Assembly: GCA_910576785.1 (NCBI GenBank)
Contig: CAJTJG010000024.1
Location: 1-41,160, forward strand
Direction of reading: 5' to 3'
Length of the DNA stretch: 41,160 nucleotides
Source of the DNA: an uncultured Duncaniella sp.
GTDB lineage: Bacteria; Bacteroidota; Bacteroidia; Bacteroidales; Muribaculaceae
Part shown: piece by piece, positions 24,890 through 33,295 of the stretch
How positions within the stretch are numbered: position 1 is the first letter of the stretch
How the letters are laid out: the number at the start of each line of letters is the position of its first letter
The notes under the pieces: model-generated
Database searches by the model: none
What the model was told of the DNA's origin: nothing
Seen by the model: the letters and a program-made list of their open reading frames with translations, nothing else
Program-made: the position numbers and the translations under genes

Positions 24890-26157
24890 ATTCCCGAACG
24901 CACCATCCCCACCCCGACGAGCCGGTCGAAGCGGGTACCCTTGGGCCGATGGTACACACGGATCACATATTCGTTTACTGTCTGATATTTGTCACCTTCC
25001 ACAGGTCCGGTCTTCCCGCTCATGCTTCCGGAAGGCACCACGAGATACTGATAAGTATATGCACCCTGCTTGAGGAGTACAGACTGCTCATAGGCACCTG
25101 TGGCGTGGTTGTATACCATACGCGAGCGCGGATCGAACTTGCGGTCGGTGAAATCTCCGTCAAGAAACACATCTCCCCCCTCCATAGGCGGCATATGCAA
25201 CGAGAAATGGGTCATCACATAGTCAGCCTCGGTGTCAGAGTCGTTCACCGACGCATCCCTCACCAGATATCGGCCGGAGAGTGTCTCGTCGTAAAGATAA
25301 TCGTGTGGTGCACGGGGAGAGTCGGGATAGAGCGTCATATTGAACACCGGCGCATCGCGGTCTATGCTCTCCACCCCCATACCGGGATAATATGTGGAGA
25401 CCGTCTCAAAACGCCTGTATTCATTGCCGGCATCGAATATCAGCGGACGCAGATGCTCGTAGATCACCATCTTGTCGCCCAGACGCTGTGGGGTGACGAG
25501 CGTCACCTCATTGTCCGGACGACCGTTCTGTGTCACCACCACGCGCAGATCATTGAATGGGTCGTCAAGGTCAAGGTGGCGCGTGTCCACACGCACCCCT
25601 ATCTGCTGATGATGCGAATTGGTATCGATATCCGTGCGCGAGGTCACTCCGGCCATCACACCGGCCGAATTGTCGCTCACACCGAAACGTGCCTGCAGGA
25701 GAGTCTCGTCCGGGTCACTCTCATCATATACGCGCAAAAGATAATTGCCCGGAGCTGTGAACCTCATCTTCCCGTCAGGGATTGTGATACGGTAATGTAC
25801 ATAGTGCACAAGTGTGGCCTGCGAGTAATCATAATCCTCCACCAACCCCTCGTTGAAACCGTCGAGAAACTCGGAGTCCACCAACCCCTCCGGACGCCAC
25901 GAGGCATCGCAATGCACAAGCGAATACCGCATGTAACGCCGCTCGTCGGCTATCTCGTCAAACGACACTATCACCCTGTCGGCCGGATTGTTTATATCTA
26001 TCACCGCCGGGGCGAGCGGATTGCCCTCGAGCTGCACCTGCAAGGTGCGGAATGACGGATGCATCACCCCCTGCCGGGTATCCTCCGCTTCAGCGGCATG
26101 GACGGCCGGAAACGCCAGGATCAGCATGAGCCATATCACCGCGATAAACCTCACCAT
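24886..26157 (-). CDS. Type IX secretion system plug protein (DUF5103)
   Basis: 423 residues with a signal peptide (cut near VHA, residue 21). The DUF5103 family includes the Plug protein that closes the giant SprA translocon of the T9SS from the periplasmic side. Visible hallmarks are the N-terminal FRTLQVQLEGNPLAPAVI strand, the RYSLVHCDASWRPEGL segment, the AGNEYRRFE segment and a carbohydrate-module-like region near 335-375 (DVFLDGDFT, AYEQSVLLKQGAYTYQYLV). It overlaps ung by 7 bases and the DUF3109 gene by 4. Its presence, together with three proteins with T9SS tails, indicates a working T9SS. Family assignment strong; direct role inferred from the family. Confidence 0.86.
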   Translation of the reverse strand: MVRFIAVIWLMLILAFPAVHAAEAEDTRQGVMHPSFRTLQVQLEGNPLAPAVIDINNPADRVIVSFDEIADERRYMRYSLVHCDASWRPEGLVDSEFLDGFNEGLVEDYDYSQATLVHYVHYRITIPDGKMRFTAPGNYLLRVYDESDPDETLLQARFGVSDNSAGVMAGVTSRTDIDTNSHHQQIGVRVDTRHLDLDDPFNDLRVVVTQNGRPDNEVTLVTPQRLGDKMVIYEHLRPLIFDAGNEYRRFETVSTYYPGMGVESIDRDAPVFNMTLYPDSPRAPHDYLYDETLSGRYLVRDASVNDSDTEADYVMTHFSLHMPPMEGGDVFLDGDFTDRKFDPRSRMVYNHATGAYEQSVLLKQGAYTYQYLVVPSGSMSGKTGPVEGDKYQTVNEYVIRVYHRPKGTRFDRLVGVGMVRSGI

Positions 26158-26813
26158 TGCACCGGGGTCTTGCCGTGGGCCACAAGGTAGGCATTCGCTC
26201 TTGAGAATGGACGGCTACCGAAAAATCCTCTCGATGCGCTCAGAGGCGAGGGGTGGGGCGATTCGATGACACAGTGCTTCATACGGTTGATGAATGCTCC
26301 CTTCCGCTGGGCATACGCACCCCACAGTATGAAGACGAGTCCCTCGCGCTGGTCGGCGAGCGCACGTATGGCGGCATCGGTGAACTCCTCCCATCCATGC
26401 CCCTGATGTGATCCGGCCGACGCCGCACGCACCGTGAGCGTGGCATTGAGCAGAAGCACCCCCTGACTGGCCCAGCGCGACAGATCGCCGGAGGCCGGAG
26501 GCTCTATGCCGAGATCATCACGAAGCTCCCTGTAGATGTTCTGGAGCGACCGCGGGATATCTACCCCAGGGTTGACCGAAAAACTCAACCCGTTGGCCTG
26601 TCCGGGACCATGATAGGGATCCTGCCCGAGAATCACCACCTTGACATCGTCAAACGGACATGACTCAAAAGCTGCGAAGATCTTTCCCGCCGGCGGGTAG
26701 ACTGTGGCAGTGGCATATTCGGAACGAACGAACTCCGTAAGACGTATGAAGTAGTCGCTGTCCCACTCGCGGCTCAGCATCTCCTTCCATGATGGCTCGA
26801 TTCTTACATCCAT
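26151..26813 (-). CDS. ung: Uracil-DNA glycosylase, family 1
   Basis: 220 residues, standard length. It removes uracil from DNA as the first step of base-excision repair. Catalytic motif GQDPYHG (Asp 65 activates water), uracil-specific Asn 123 in LLLNATLTV, and the HPSPLSASRGFFG loop (His 187) are all intact. A reverse-strand -7 element TACATTTG at 26848-26855 lies 35 bases before the start. First gene of the overlapping operon with the T9SS plug and DUF3109 genes; the link is probably one of expression only. Confidence 0.96.
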   Translation of the reverse strand: MDVRIEPSWKEMLSREWDSDYFIRLTEFVRSEYATATVYPPAGKIFAAFESCPFDDVKVVILGQDPYHGPGQANGLSFSVNPGVDIPRSLQNIYRELRDDLGIEPPASGDLSRWASQGVLLLNATLTVRAASAGSHQGHGWEEFTDAAIRALADQREGLVFILWGAYAQRKGAFINRMKHCVIESPHPSPLSASRGFFGSRPFSRANAYLVAHGKTPVQW

Positions 26814-26843
26814 ATTGATGGGGGATTGATTTGCAATTTTTAT

Positions 26844-26875
26844 TTTGCAAATGTACGAAAATTTAGCTAATTTTG
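26844..26875 (+). promoter_or_regulatory. tRNA-Arg promoter, overlapping the divergent ung promoter
   Basis: TTTG at 26844-26847 and TAATTTTG at 26868-26875 are 20 bases apart, directed at the tRNA. The reverse-strand -7 element of ung (TACATTTG, 26848-26855) lies between them, so the two promoters overlap and may compete. Confidence 0.65.
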
Positions 26876-26892
26876 CAGCCGATCATCCACAA

Positions 26893-26964
26893 GTTCCCGT
26901 AGTTCAATGGATAGAATATCGGATTCCGGTTCCGACGATTAGGGTTCGACTCCCTACGGGAATA
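26893..26964 (+). tRNA. tRNA-Arg, anticodon CCG
   Basis: A full cloverleaf is visible. The acceptor GTTCCCG pairs with CGGGAAT (including one G-T). The D arm is GTTC...GAAT, the anticodon stem is TCGGA/TCCGA around the loop TTCCGGT with anticodon CCG reading CGG (Arg), and the T arm is TAGGG/CCCTA with loop TTCGACT. The discriminator is A; the CCA end is not encoded. Confidence 0.95.
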
Positions 26965-27088
26965 CAACCAATCAGAATCGCAATTGTCTTGTATACATGA
27001 CAGTTGCGATTCTACTTTTATTTCAACTCACCACCATGAGCCACGCCCCTTCGTGGCCTGTACAATTATCTTTGTTATTATCCTTGTT

Positions 27089-28126
27089 ATGAAACATCGA
27101 CTCTGCACCATTGCAATTCTCATCCTGTCATGGATCTCCGTATGGGGACAGACATGGGTGCCCGACACACTCTGTGCCGGCTACGAGATGCGACACGTGG
27201 ATCAGCCGGACGATTATGCCGGACGTGTCATATCCACCATAATCCGCAAGATGGCTCCCGACTCATGCTCCAATGGGCGCGGCGTGCTGTATGTGCATGG
27301 ATTCAACGACTACTTCTTCCAGTCAGAGATGGGCGATGAGTTCATCTCCCACGGATATGACTTCTATGCCGTGGATCTGCGCAAATATGGACGCTCAATA
27401 CTGCCCGGCCAGAAAATGTTTCAGGTCAGAAGTATCGACGAGTACTTCCCTGATATCGACTCCGCCCTTGTGGATATGGGGCGCAACGGTATAACAGAGA
27501 TCGTTCTGATGGGGCATTCCACCGGAGGCCTCATCACATCATGCTATATGAACGCCGCGCCCGATCCGAATATCCGCGCACTGATACTCAACAGTCCGTT
27601 TCTCGACTGGAATCTCGGCAAAATGGAGCCTCTGGTAGGACTGGTGTCCGCCTGGGGCAAGCTTTTCCCTTCCACGAGGATATCACAGGGTGAATCCACC
27701 GCCTATGCCTACAGCCTGCTGAAACAGTACCATGGAGAATGGACATACGACACCTGTCTGAAACTCACAAAGTCGCCCGACGTCGATGCCGGATGGGTCA
27801 GAGCCATCAACCTCGCGCAGAAAAGTCTCCGCGATGGCCGCTCTCACATCGATGTGCCCATACTGCTGATGTATTCCGACAAGAGTGTGGAGGGCGACTC
27901 ATGGAGCGAGGCTTTCAATCACGCAGATGCCGTACTCGATGTCAAGGATATACGCAAATACGGGAGCAAGCTTGGTCCTGATGTCACCCTTGTGCGCGTG
28001 GAGGGCGGACTGCATGATCTCGTGCTCTCGGCCCCCGGTGTCCGACGCCCGCTGTACCGCTATATATTCTCATGGCTGAACAGCCACATGGACAAGCCCT
28101 CCGGTGGTGAAATGTTTGCAAAATGA
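27089..28126 (+). CDS. Exported alpha/beta hydrolase (monoglyceride lipase/S33-like)
   Basis: 345 residues from the ATG at 27089, which gives a signal peptide ending near SVWGQ (residue 21); an upstream in-frame ATG at 26984 lies close to the tRNA and would bury the signal. The catalytic Ser is in GHSTGG (Ser 144), the acid probably Asp 264 or Asp 270 in MYSDKSVEGD, and the His is His 309 in EGGLHDLVLS. The oxyanion motif YVHGFNDYFFQ and the DLRKYGRS stretch are typical of serine aminopeptidase S33 or lysophospholipase-like hydrolases. Substrate unknown. A -7 element TATCTTTG is at 27067-27074. The gene stands alone before gdhA. Confidence 0.84.
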   Translation: MKHRLCTIAILILSWISVWGQTWVPDTLCAGYEMRHVDQPDDYAGRVISTIIRKMAPDSCSNGRGVLYVHGFNDYFFQSEMGDEFISHGYDFYAVDLRKYGRSILPGQKMFQVRSIDEYFPDIDSALVDMGRNGITEIVLMGHSTGGLITSCYMNAAPDPNIRALILNSPFLDWNLGKMEPLVGLVSAWGKLFPSTRISQGESTAYAYSLLKQYHGEWTYDTCLKLTKSPDVDAGWVRAINLAQKSLRDGRSHIDVPILLMYSDKSVEGDSWSEAFNHADAVLDVKDIRKYGSKLGPDVTLVRVEGGLHDLVLSAPGVRRPLYRYIFSWLNSHMDKPSGGEMFAK

Positions 28127-28145
28127 GGTATTTTTTAGCATTTGT

Positions 28146-28176
28146 TTTGCAAATTTGATATTTTTCTGTAACTTTG
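28146..28176 (+). promoter_or_regulatory. gdhA promoter
   Basis: TTTG at 28146-28149 and TAACTTTG at 28169-28176 are 19 bases apart. It predicts transcription from about 28183, giving a leader of about 65 bases, and rules out the upstream in-frame ATG at 28174. Confidence 0.72.
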
Positions 28177-28248
28177 CCACGAATTAATGCCACATCGTGG
28201 CAAACAATCGGAAAATTTCTAAGTAAAACAGAACAATATAAGAAAGGT

Positions 28249-29586
28249 ATGAACGCAGTAGCTGTGATCGACGATCTGAAGCGTCGTTTTCCCAACGAGC
28301 CGGAGTATATCCAGGCTGTAGAAGAGGTGCTCACCACCATCGAGGATGTATATAATGAAAACCCTGAATTTGACCGCTACAACCTCATAGAGCGTCTGTG
28401 CATCCCCGACAGGATCTTCTCGTTCCGCGTATCGTGGGTCGATGACAAAGGGAAAGTACACAACAACATGGGCTACCGCGTGCAGCACAACAATGCCATC
28501 GGCCCATACAAGGGCGGCATACGCTTCCACTCCTCCGTCAATCTCTCCATCCTCAAGTTCCTAGCCTTCGAGCAGACATTCAAGAACTCGCTCACCACTC
28601 TCGCCATGGGTGGCGCCAAGGGTGGCAGTGACTTCTCCCCGCGCGGCAAGAGCGACATGGAGGTGATGCGCTTCTGCCAGGCATTCATCCAGGAACTATG
28701 GCGCCAGATCGGTCCTGATACCGATGTGCCCGCAGGCGACATCGGCGTTGGCGGACGCGAGGTGGGCTACATGTTCGGCCAGTACAAGAAGATGGCCCGC
28801 GAGTTCACCGGCACATTTACCGGCAAGGGTCTTGAATTCGGAGGATCAAAGATCCGTCCCGAGGCCACAGGCTACGGCAACGTATACTTCCTTCTGGAAA
28901 TGCTCGCCACACGCGGCATCGACATCAAGGGCAAGCGCGTGGCCATCTCCGGCTCGGGCAATGTGGCCACATATACAGCCGAGAAACTCCTCAGCCTCGG
29001 CGCGAAAGTAGTGTCCATGAGCGACTCCGACGGCACCATCTATGTGCCCGACGGTCTCACCGAGGAGCAGCTCGCCTACATATTCAAGCTCAAGAATATC
29101 TACCGCGGCCGCATCAGAGAATTTGCCGAGGAATACGAATGCGAGTACTTCCCCGGCGAGCGTCCCTGGCAGCGCGTGGCCTGCGATATCGCCATGCCTT
29201 CTGCCACACAGAACGAGATCGACGGCGATGATGCCCGCGCTCTCGTAGCCAACGGATGTATCGCTGTGAGCGAGGGTGCCAACATGCCCTCCACTCCAGA
29301 GGCTATCCGCGAATTCCAGAAAGCACGTATCCTCTATGCTCCGGGCAAGGCTGCCAATGCCGGCGGCGTTTCTGTAAGCGGTCTCGAAATGGCCCAGAAC
29401 TCCCAGAAACTCTCCTGGACTGAGGAAGAGGTCGACTCCAAGCTGCGCCGCATCATGCAGGACATCCACGAGCAGTGTGTCAAGTACGGCACCGAAGAGG
29501 ATGGATACATCAACTACGTGCGCGGCGCCAACGTGGCCGGCTTCATGAAAGTAGCCCGCGCCATGATGGCTCAGGGCGTGCTCTGA
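28249..29586 (+). CDS. gdhA: Glutamate dehydrogenase (NADP-type, hexameric)
   Basis: 445 residues, the standard length of hexameric bacterial glutamate dehydrogenases, which interconvert 2-oxoglutarate plus ammonia and glutamate. Substrate-binding KGGIRFH (88-94), catalytic Lys in MGGAKGGSDF (Lys 124), PAGDIGVGGREVGY and the nucleotide motif SGSGNVATY are intact. The start at 28249 follows AGAAAGG and matches the family N-terminus. Cofactor preference (NADPH) is inferred from overall similarity. Monocistronic, closed by a 27-bp hairpin shared with the converging glyA operon. Confidence 0.95.
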   Translation: MNAVAVIDDLKRRFPNEPEYIQAVEEVLTTIEDVYNENPEFDRYNLIERLCIPDRIFSFRVSWVDDKGKVHNNMGYRVQHNNAIGPYKGGIRFHSSVNLSILKFLAFEQTFKNSLTTLAMGGAKGGSDFSPRGKSDMEVMRFCQAFIQELWRQIGPDTDVPAGDIGVGGREVGYMFGQYKKMAREFTGTFTGKGLEFGGSKIRPEATGYGNVYFLLEMLATRGIDIKGKRVAISGSGNVATYTAEKLLSLGAKVVSMSDSDGTIYVPDGLTEEQLAYIFKLKNIYRGRIREFAEEYECEYFPGERPWQRVACDIAMPSATQNEIDGDDARALVANGCIAVSEGANMPSTPEAIREFQKARILYAPGKAANAGGVSVSGLEMAQNSQKLSWTEEEVDSKLRRIMQDIHEQCVKYGTEEDGYINYVRGANVAGFMKVARAMMAQGVL

Positions 29587-29617
29587 TAGGCCTTATCTAT
29601 CCATGTCATAATTGACA

Positions 29618-29674
29618 TGAAGATACAGAAATCCCTATAACGCGTTCCGCGTTATAGGGATTTCTGTATCTTCA
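29618..29674. terminator. 27-bp perfect hairpin between gdhA and glyA
   Basis: Arms 29618-29644 and 29648-29674 pair perfectly around a TTC loop. The tip ACGCG-TTC-CGCGT and the ACAGAA-TCCCT words are shared with the hairpin at 22112-22164. A small inverted repeat (CATGTCA/TGACATG, 29602-29619) overlaps its left edge. It should stop transcripts from both sides. Confidence 0.82.
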
Positions 29675-29705
29675 ATATGATATTTTACGGATCAGCGTGT
29701 CATCA

Positions 29706-30986
29706 TCAATATGCAAACATGGGATATGTCTCCATCGTGGCGTTGACCTTGGCGCGTACGGCCTCGATGGTGGCGGCATCGGTGGGATTGCGGAGCACGG
29801 TGTCGATCATCTCGGCGATCTCTCCCATGAGGGGCTCTTTGGCGCCACGCGTTGTGATAGCGGGAGTGCCGAGACGTATGCCGGATGTCTGGAAGGGCGA
29901 ACGGCTGTCGAAAGGCACCATATTCTTGTTGGCAGTGATATCGGCCTCTACGAGAGCCTTCTCGGCCACCTTGCCGGTAAGATCGGGGAACTTGCTGCGG
30001 AGATCCAGAAGGATGCAGTGGTTTTCAGTACCGCCCGACACGATGTTGTAACCCATTGACATGAGAGCATCGGCGAGAGCCGCGGCATTCTTCTTGACCT
30101 GGATCTGGTACTCCTTGAACTCGGGCTGGAGAGCCTCGCCGAAAGCCACAGCCTTGGCGGCGATCACATGCTCGAGCGGACCGCCCTGAACGCCGGGGAA
30201 CACGGCCGAGTCAAGCAGCGACGACATCATGCGCACCACGCCTTTGGGTGTGGTCTTGCCCCAGGGATTCTCGAAATCCTGACCCATCATTATGACACCG
30301 CCGCGCGGACCGCGGAGAGTCTTGTGGGTTGTGGTGGTGACGATATGTGCATACTTGACGGGATTGTCAAGCAGACCGGCAGCGATTAGACCTGCGGGAT
30401 GAGCCATGTCGACAAGAAGTATGGCTCCTATCTCATCTGCAAGACGGCGCATGCGGGCATAGTCCCACTCGCGGCTGTAGGCGCTTGCGCCACCCACTAT
30501 GAGGCGGGGACGCTCGCGGCGTGCCACTTCCTCCATCTGCTCATAGTCCACACGGCCGGTCTCGCGGTCCACATTGTATTCCAGAGCCTGGAACATAAGA
30601 CCGGAGAAATTGACAGGGCTACCATGGCTGAGATGACCGCCGTGGCTGAGATTGAGGCCGAGGAACTTGTCGCCGGGCTTGAGACATGCCATGAAGACAG
30701 CCATGTTGGCCTGTGCTCCGGAGTGGGGCTGCACATTGGCCCATTCGGCACCAAAGAGCTTCTTGAGTCGCTCTATGGCAAGTGTCTCCACCTCATCGAC
30801 TACCTCGCAGCCGCCGTAATAACGATGGCCCGGATAACCTTCGGCATACTTGTTGGTAAGACACGAACCCATGGCACGCATCACCTGCTCACTGACGAAA
30901 TTCTCTGATGCTATCAGCTCTATGCCCTTCTTCTGACGGGCATGTTCACGCTCGATGATATCAAAGACTGTGTTGTCTCTTTCCAT
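29706..30986 (-). CDS. glyA: Serine hydroxymethyltransferase
   Basis: 426 residues; PLP enzyme that interconverts serine plus tetrahydrofolate and glycine plus methylene-tetrahydrofolate, supplying one-carbon units. The PLP lysine is in THKTLRGPRGG (Lys 222); ELIASENF (23-30), YAEGYPGHRYYGGC (47-60) and VDMAHPAGL (192-200) are intact. It begins 29 bases after the flavin reductase stop and is probably the last gene of the pyrB-pyrI-flavin reductase-glyA unit. The ATTACTTAAAATATTG leader is AT-rich and could hold its own promoter, though I see no TAnnTTTG element. Confidence 0.96.
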   Translation of the reverse strand: MERDNTVFDIIEREHARQKKGIELIASENFVSEQVMRAMGSCLTNKYAEGYPGHRYYGGCEVVDEVETLAIERLKKLFGAEWANVQPHSGAQANMAVFMACLKPGDKFLGLNLSHGGHLSHGSPVNFSGLMFQALEYNVDRETGRVDYEQMEEVARRERPRLIVGGASAYSREWDYARMRRLADEIGAILLVDMAHPAGLIAAGLLDNPVKYAHIVTTTTHKTLRGPRGGVIMMGQDFENPWGKTTPKGVVRMMSSLLDSAVFPGVQGGPLEHVIAAKAVAFGEALQPEFKEYQIQVKKNAAALADALMSMGYNIVSGGTENHCILLDLRSKFPDLTGKVAEKALVEADITANKNMVPFDSRSPFQTSGIRLGTPAITTRGAKEPLMGEIAEMIDTVLRNPTDAATIEAVRAKVNATMETYPMFAY

Positions 30987-31015
30987 TACTTAAAATATTG
31001 TATATATTTAGAAAT

Positions 31016-31579
31016 TCATTTTTTCTTCACTGTCCATCCGAACCGCCCTATCTCGTCGCCTTGACGGAAATAATGACCATGGGAATAATTGAGCAGCCCG
31101 GCGGAGGCGAGGTCAAACGCCCCGGTCGACGGATCTATAAGACTCTCGTCGGCAAGGACATTGACCACATCGGCCACAAACATGTCATGGCTGCCGAGAT
31201 GTACTATCTCCTTTACACGACACTCTATGCTGAGCGGCGACTCTTTGACAGACGGACACGACACCTTGACTCCCGGCTCAGGTGTGAGTCCGGTCTCGGC
31301 CCATTTGTCATAGTCAGCTCCGGAGCGCACTCCGGCCCAGTCGGTGGCACGGGCCATGGCGGCGGTGGTAAGATTGATGGTAAACTCCATACGCTCCTTT
31401 ATGATCGGATAGGAGTGACGCTCGGGGCGCACGGATATGTAGCACATGGGAGGATTGGTGCACAATGTGCCGGTCCAAGCCACTGTGATGAGATTGGACA
31501 GCTCCATCGTGCCGCAACTCACTATCACGGCCGGAAGTGGGTAGATCATCGTCCCCGGTTTCCAGGATACCTTGGCCAT
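31016..31579 (-). CDS. Flavin reductase-like FMN-binding protein
   Basis: 187 residues of the flavin reductase/DIM6-NTAB split-barrel family: PLPAVIVSCGT, NLITVAWTGTLCTNPPMCYISVRPERHSY (residues 30-58, FMN-binding strand and loop) and EFTINLTTAAMARATDWAGV are typical. Members bind FMN and reduce or store flavin, but the substrate of this subgroup is not known. It lies between pyrI (16 bases upstream) and glyA (29 bases downstream) on the same strand, so it is probably co-transcribed with pyrimidine genes. A link to flavin-dependent dihydroorotate oxidation is possible but unsupported. Confidence 0.85.
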   Translation of the reverse strand: MAKVSWKPGTMIYPLPAVIVSCGTMELSNLITVAWTGTLCTNPPMCYISVRPERHSYPIIKERMEFTINLTTAAMARATDWAGVRSGADYDKWAETGLTPEPGVKVSCPSVKESPLSIECRVKEIVHLGSHDMFVADVVNVLADESLIDPSTGAFDLASAGLLNYSHGHYFRQGDEIGRFGWTVKKK

Positions 31580-31595
31580 AGGGTGGATTGAGAGG

Positions 31596-32060
31596 TCAGA
31601 TTATAGCTTCGGTGCTCTTCACCGTGTGCGAGCAATAGTGGCATGCTATGGTCACGTTATCACGGTCTATCACATGGAAACGTGTGAGCATCGGCTCGTT
31701 GTTGGTGATGCACTTGGGGTTGCCACACTTCACGAGGCCCACTATGGTGTCGGGGAGTATCACCGGAAACTTCTCCACCACCTCATAGTCACGTATGATG
31801 TTGATGACCGCCGACGGGGCTATGAGCGCGATACGGTTGAGCGTCTTCTCGGGAAAGAAGACATCAGCCACCTTTATGATACCCTTGTTCCCGAGGCGCT
31901 TCGAGTCAAGATTGTTGCCTATTGTAACGGCGGTACGTATATTCTCTATGCCGAGTATCTTCACGGCTTTGAAGAGCACGTCGGAGGGTATGTGGTCAAT
32001 CACTGTGCCGTTGCGCAGAGCCGCTACGGCGAGCTGGGATTTTGAGACATTCTTTGTCAT
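31596..32060 (-). CDS. pyrI: Aspartate carbamoyltransferase regulatory chain
   Basis: 154 residues, typical length. The regulatory chain binds nucleotides (CTP, ATP) and holds the PyrB trimers together in the holoenzyme. The nucleotide-binding domain has NGTVIDHIPSD (17-27) and the C-terminal zinc domain has its four ligands at Cys 112, 117, 140 and 143 (CGNPKC and CHYC). It begins 18 bases after pyrB stops. The presence of PyrI means the enzyme should be allosterically controlled as in enterobacteria. Confidence 0.96.
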   Translation of the reverse strand: MTKNVSKSQLAVAALRNGTVIDHIPSDVLFKAVKILGIENIRTAVTIGNNLDSKRLGNKGIIKVADVFFPEKTLNRIALIAPSAVINIIRDYEVVEKFPVILPDTIVGLVKCGNPKCITNNEPMLTRFHVIDRDNVTIACHYCSHTVKSTEAII

Positions 32061-32078
32061 GACGGATCTGTACGGTGG

Positions 32079-32999
32079 TTAGTCATTAACTTCTATTCCA
32101 AGCGAGCGGCATATCAGGGCCTGACGGGCGTAAAGACCGTTGCGGGCCTGCTCGAAATAATAGGCTTTGGGATTGTCGTCCACATCCTGGGCTATTTCAT
32201 TAACACGCGGCAGCGGATGGAGTATACGCAGATTCTCGCGCGATCCGTCCAGCATGGCGTTGTTGAGATTGTAGAGATCCTTCACACGCTCATACTCCAT
32301 GATGTCGGCGAATCTCTCGCGCTGCACGCGCGTCATGTATATGATATCGCTGGTGTTGATCACCTCGGGCGAGAAGTCCACATGCTCGGTATAGCGTATG
32401 CCGTTCTCGCGGCAGAATGCCTTGTACTCCTCGGGCATGCCAAGCTCCTTGCAGGCCACGAACCGGAATGTGGGATTGAAATATCTCATGGCCATGATCA
32501 GCGAGTGGACCGTGCGGCCATACTTGAGATCGCCCACAAGGGTGATGTTGAGATTCTCCAGCGTACCCTGGGTCTTATATATGGAATAGAGGTCGAGCAT
32601 AGTCTGCGAGGGGTGCTGATGGGCGCCGTCGCCGGCATTTATGATAGGGACATCCGTCACCTCTGTGGCATACAAGGCCGCACCCTCGAGAAAATGGCGC
32701 ATCACGATCAGGTCGGCATAATTGCTCACCATCTTGATTGTATCCTTGAGTGTCTCACCCTTGGAGGTCGAGGTGTTGGAGGCATCGGAGAATCCTATCA
32801 CACGACCACCCAACCGGTTTACGGCGGTCTCAAAGCTAAGTCGCGTTCTGGTGGAGGGCTCGAAGAAGAGTGTGGCCACAACCTTTCCCTCGAGAAGCCG
32901 ACGGTTGGGCCTCTCCTCGAATTTGCGTGCGGTCTCAAGGAGCGAGAGAATCTCCTCTCGCCCTATGTCGCTGATTGATACAAGACTTTTTGTTCGCAT
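32079..32999 (-). CDS. pyrB: Aspartate carbamoyltransferase catalytic chain
   Basis: 306 residues from the ATG at 32999 (a longer in-frame start at 33038 would overlap the -7 element TACTTTTG at 33036-33043). It makes carbamoyl-aspartate in pyrimidine synthesis. Carbamoyl-phosphate motif FFEPSTRTRLSFE (Ser 49 to Arg 53), the mobile SKGETLKDT loop and HPLPRVNEI (His 261) are intact. First gene of the reverse pyrB-pyrI-flavin reductase-glyA unit; no pyrimidine attenuator is obvious in the short leader. Confidence 0.96.
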   Translation of the reverse strand: MRTKSLVSISDIGREEILSLLETARKFEERPNRRLLEGKVVATLFFEPSTRTRLSFETAVNRLGGRVIGFSDASNTSTSKGETLKDTIKMVSNYADLIVMRHFLEGAALYATEVTDVPIINAGDGAHQHPSQTMLDLYSIYKTQGTLENLNITLVGDLKYGRTVHSLIMAMRYFNPTFRFVACKELGMPEEYKAFCRENGIRYTEHVDFSPEVINTSDIIYMTRVQRERFADIMEYERVKDLYNLNNAMLDGSRENLRILHPLPRVNEIAQDVDDNPKAYYFEQARNGLYARQALICRSLGIEVND

Positions 33000-33123
33000 T
33001 GCAGTGAAATGATATGATCGATGATGAGTTCTCTGCAAAAGTACGAAAAAAAACGATAATATCCTACTTTACATATCCGGAGTAGCATCTGTAAAATAAA
33101 AGAATAAAAATATTTGTAAAAAT

Positions 33124-33154
33124 TTTGAAATAGCACCTTTTTTGTATACTTTTG
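33124..33154 (+). promoter_or_regulatory. Promoter of the 1507-residue T9SS protein
   Basis: TTTG at 33124-33127 and TACTTTTG at 33147-33154 are 19 bases apart, a close consensus match. It implies a leader of about 135 bases (33161-33295) that is AT-rich; only a small TACAG/CTGTA hairpin (33222-33236 area) is visible there. Confidence 0.75.
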
Positions 33155-33295
33155 CGAAGTGACACCACATAAAACATTGCATTTTGCTACAAAAATACAC
33201 CATCAACTTTGCAAAAAGTTAAATACAGCACCCTGTAGAGGGTTTTGCCGTTACAATTTCCACTAAAAAATATCTTCACAAATCAATCTCACATC

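Noticed and set aside
24880..26055. Plus-strand ORF of 391 codons opposite the T9SS plug gene
   Set aside because: Antisense to a recognised DUF5103 protein with signal peptide; no domain in the opposite frame.
29602..29619. CATGTCA/TGACATG palindrome as an operator
   Set aside because: It lies downstream of gdhA, overlaps the terminator hairpin and has no promoter nearby.
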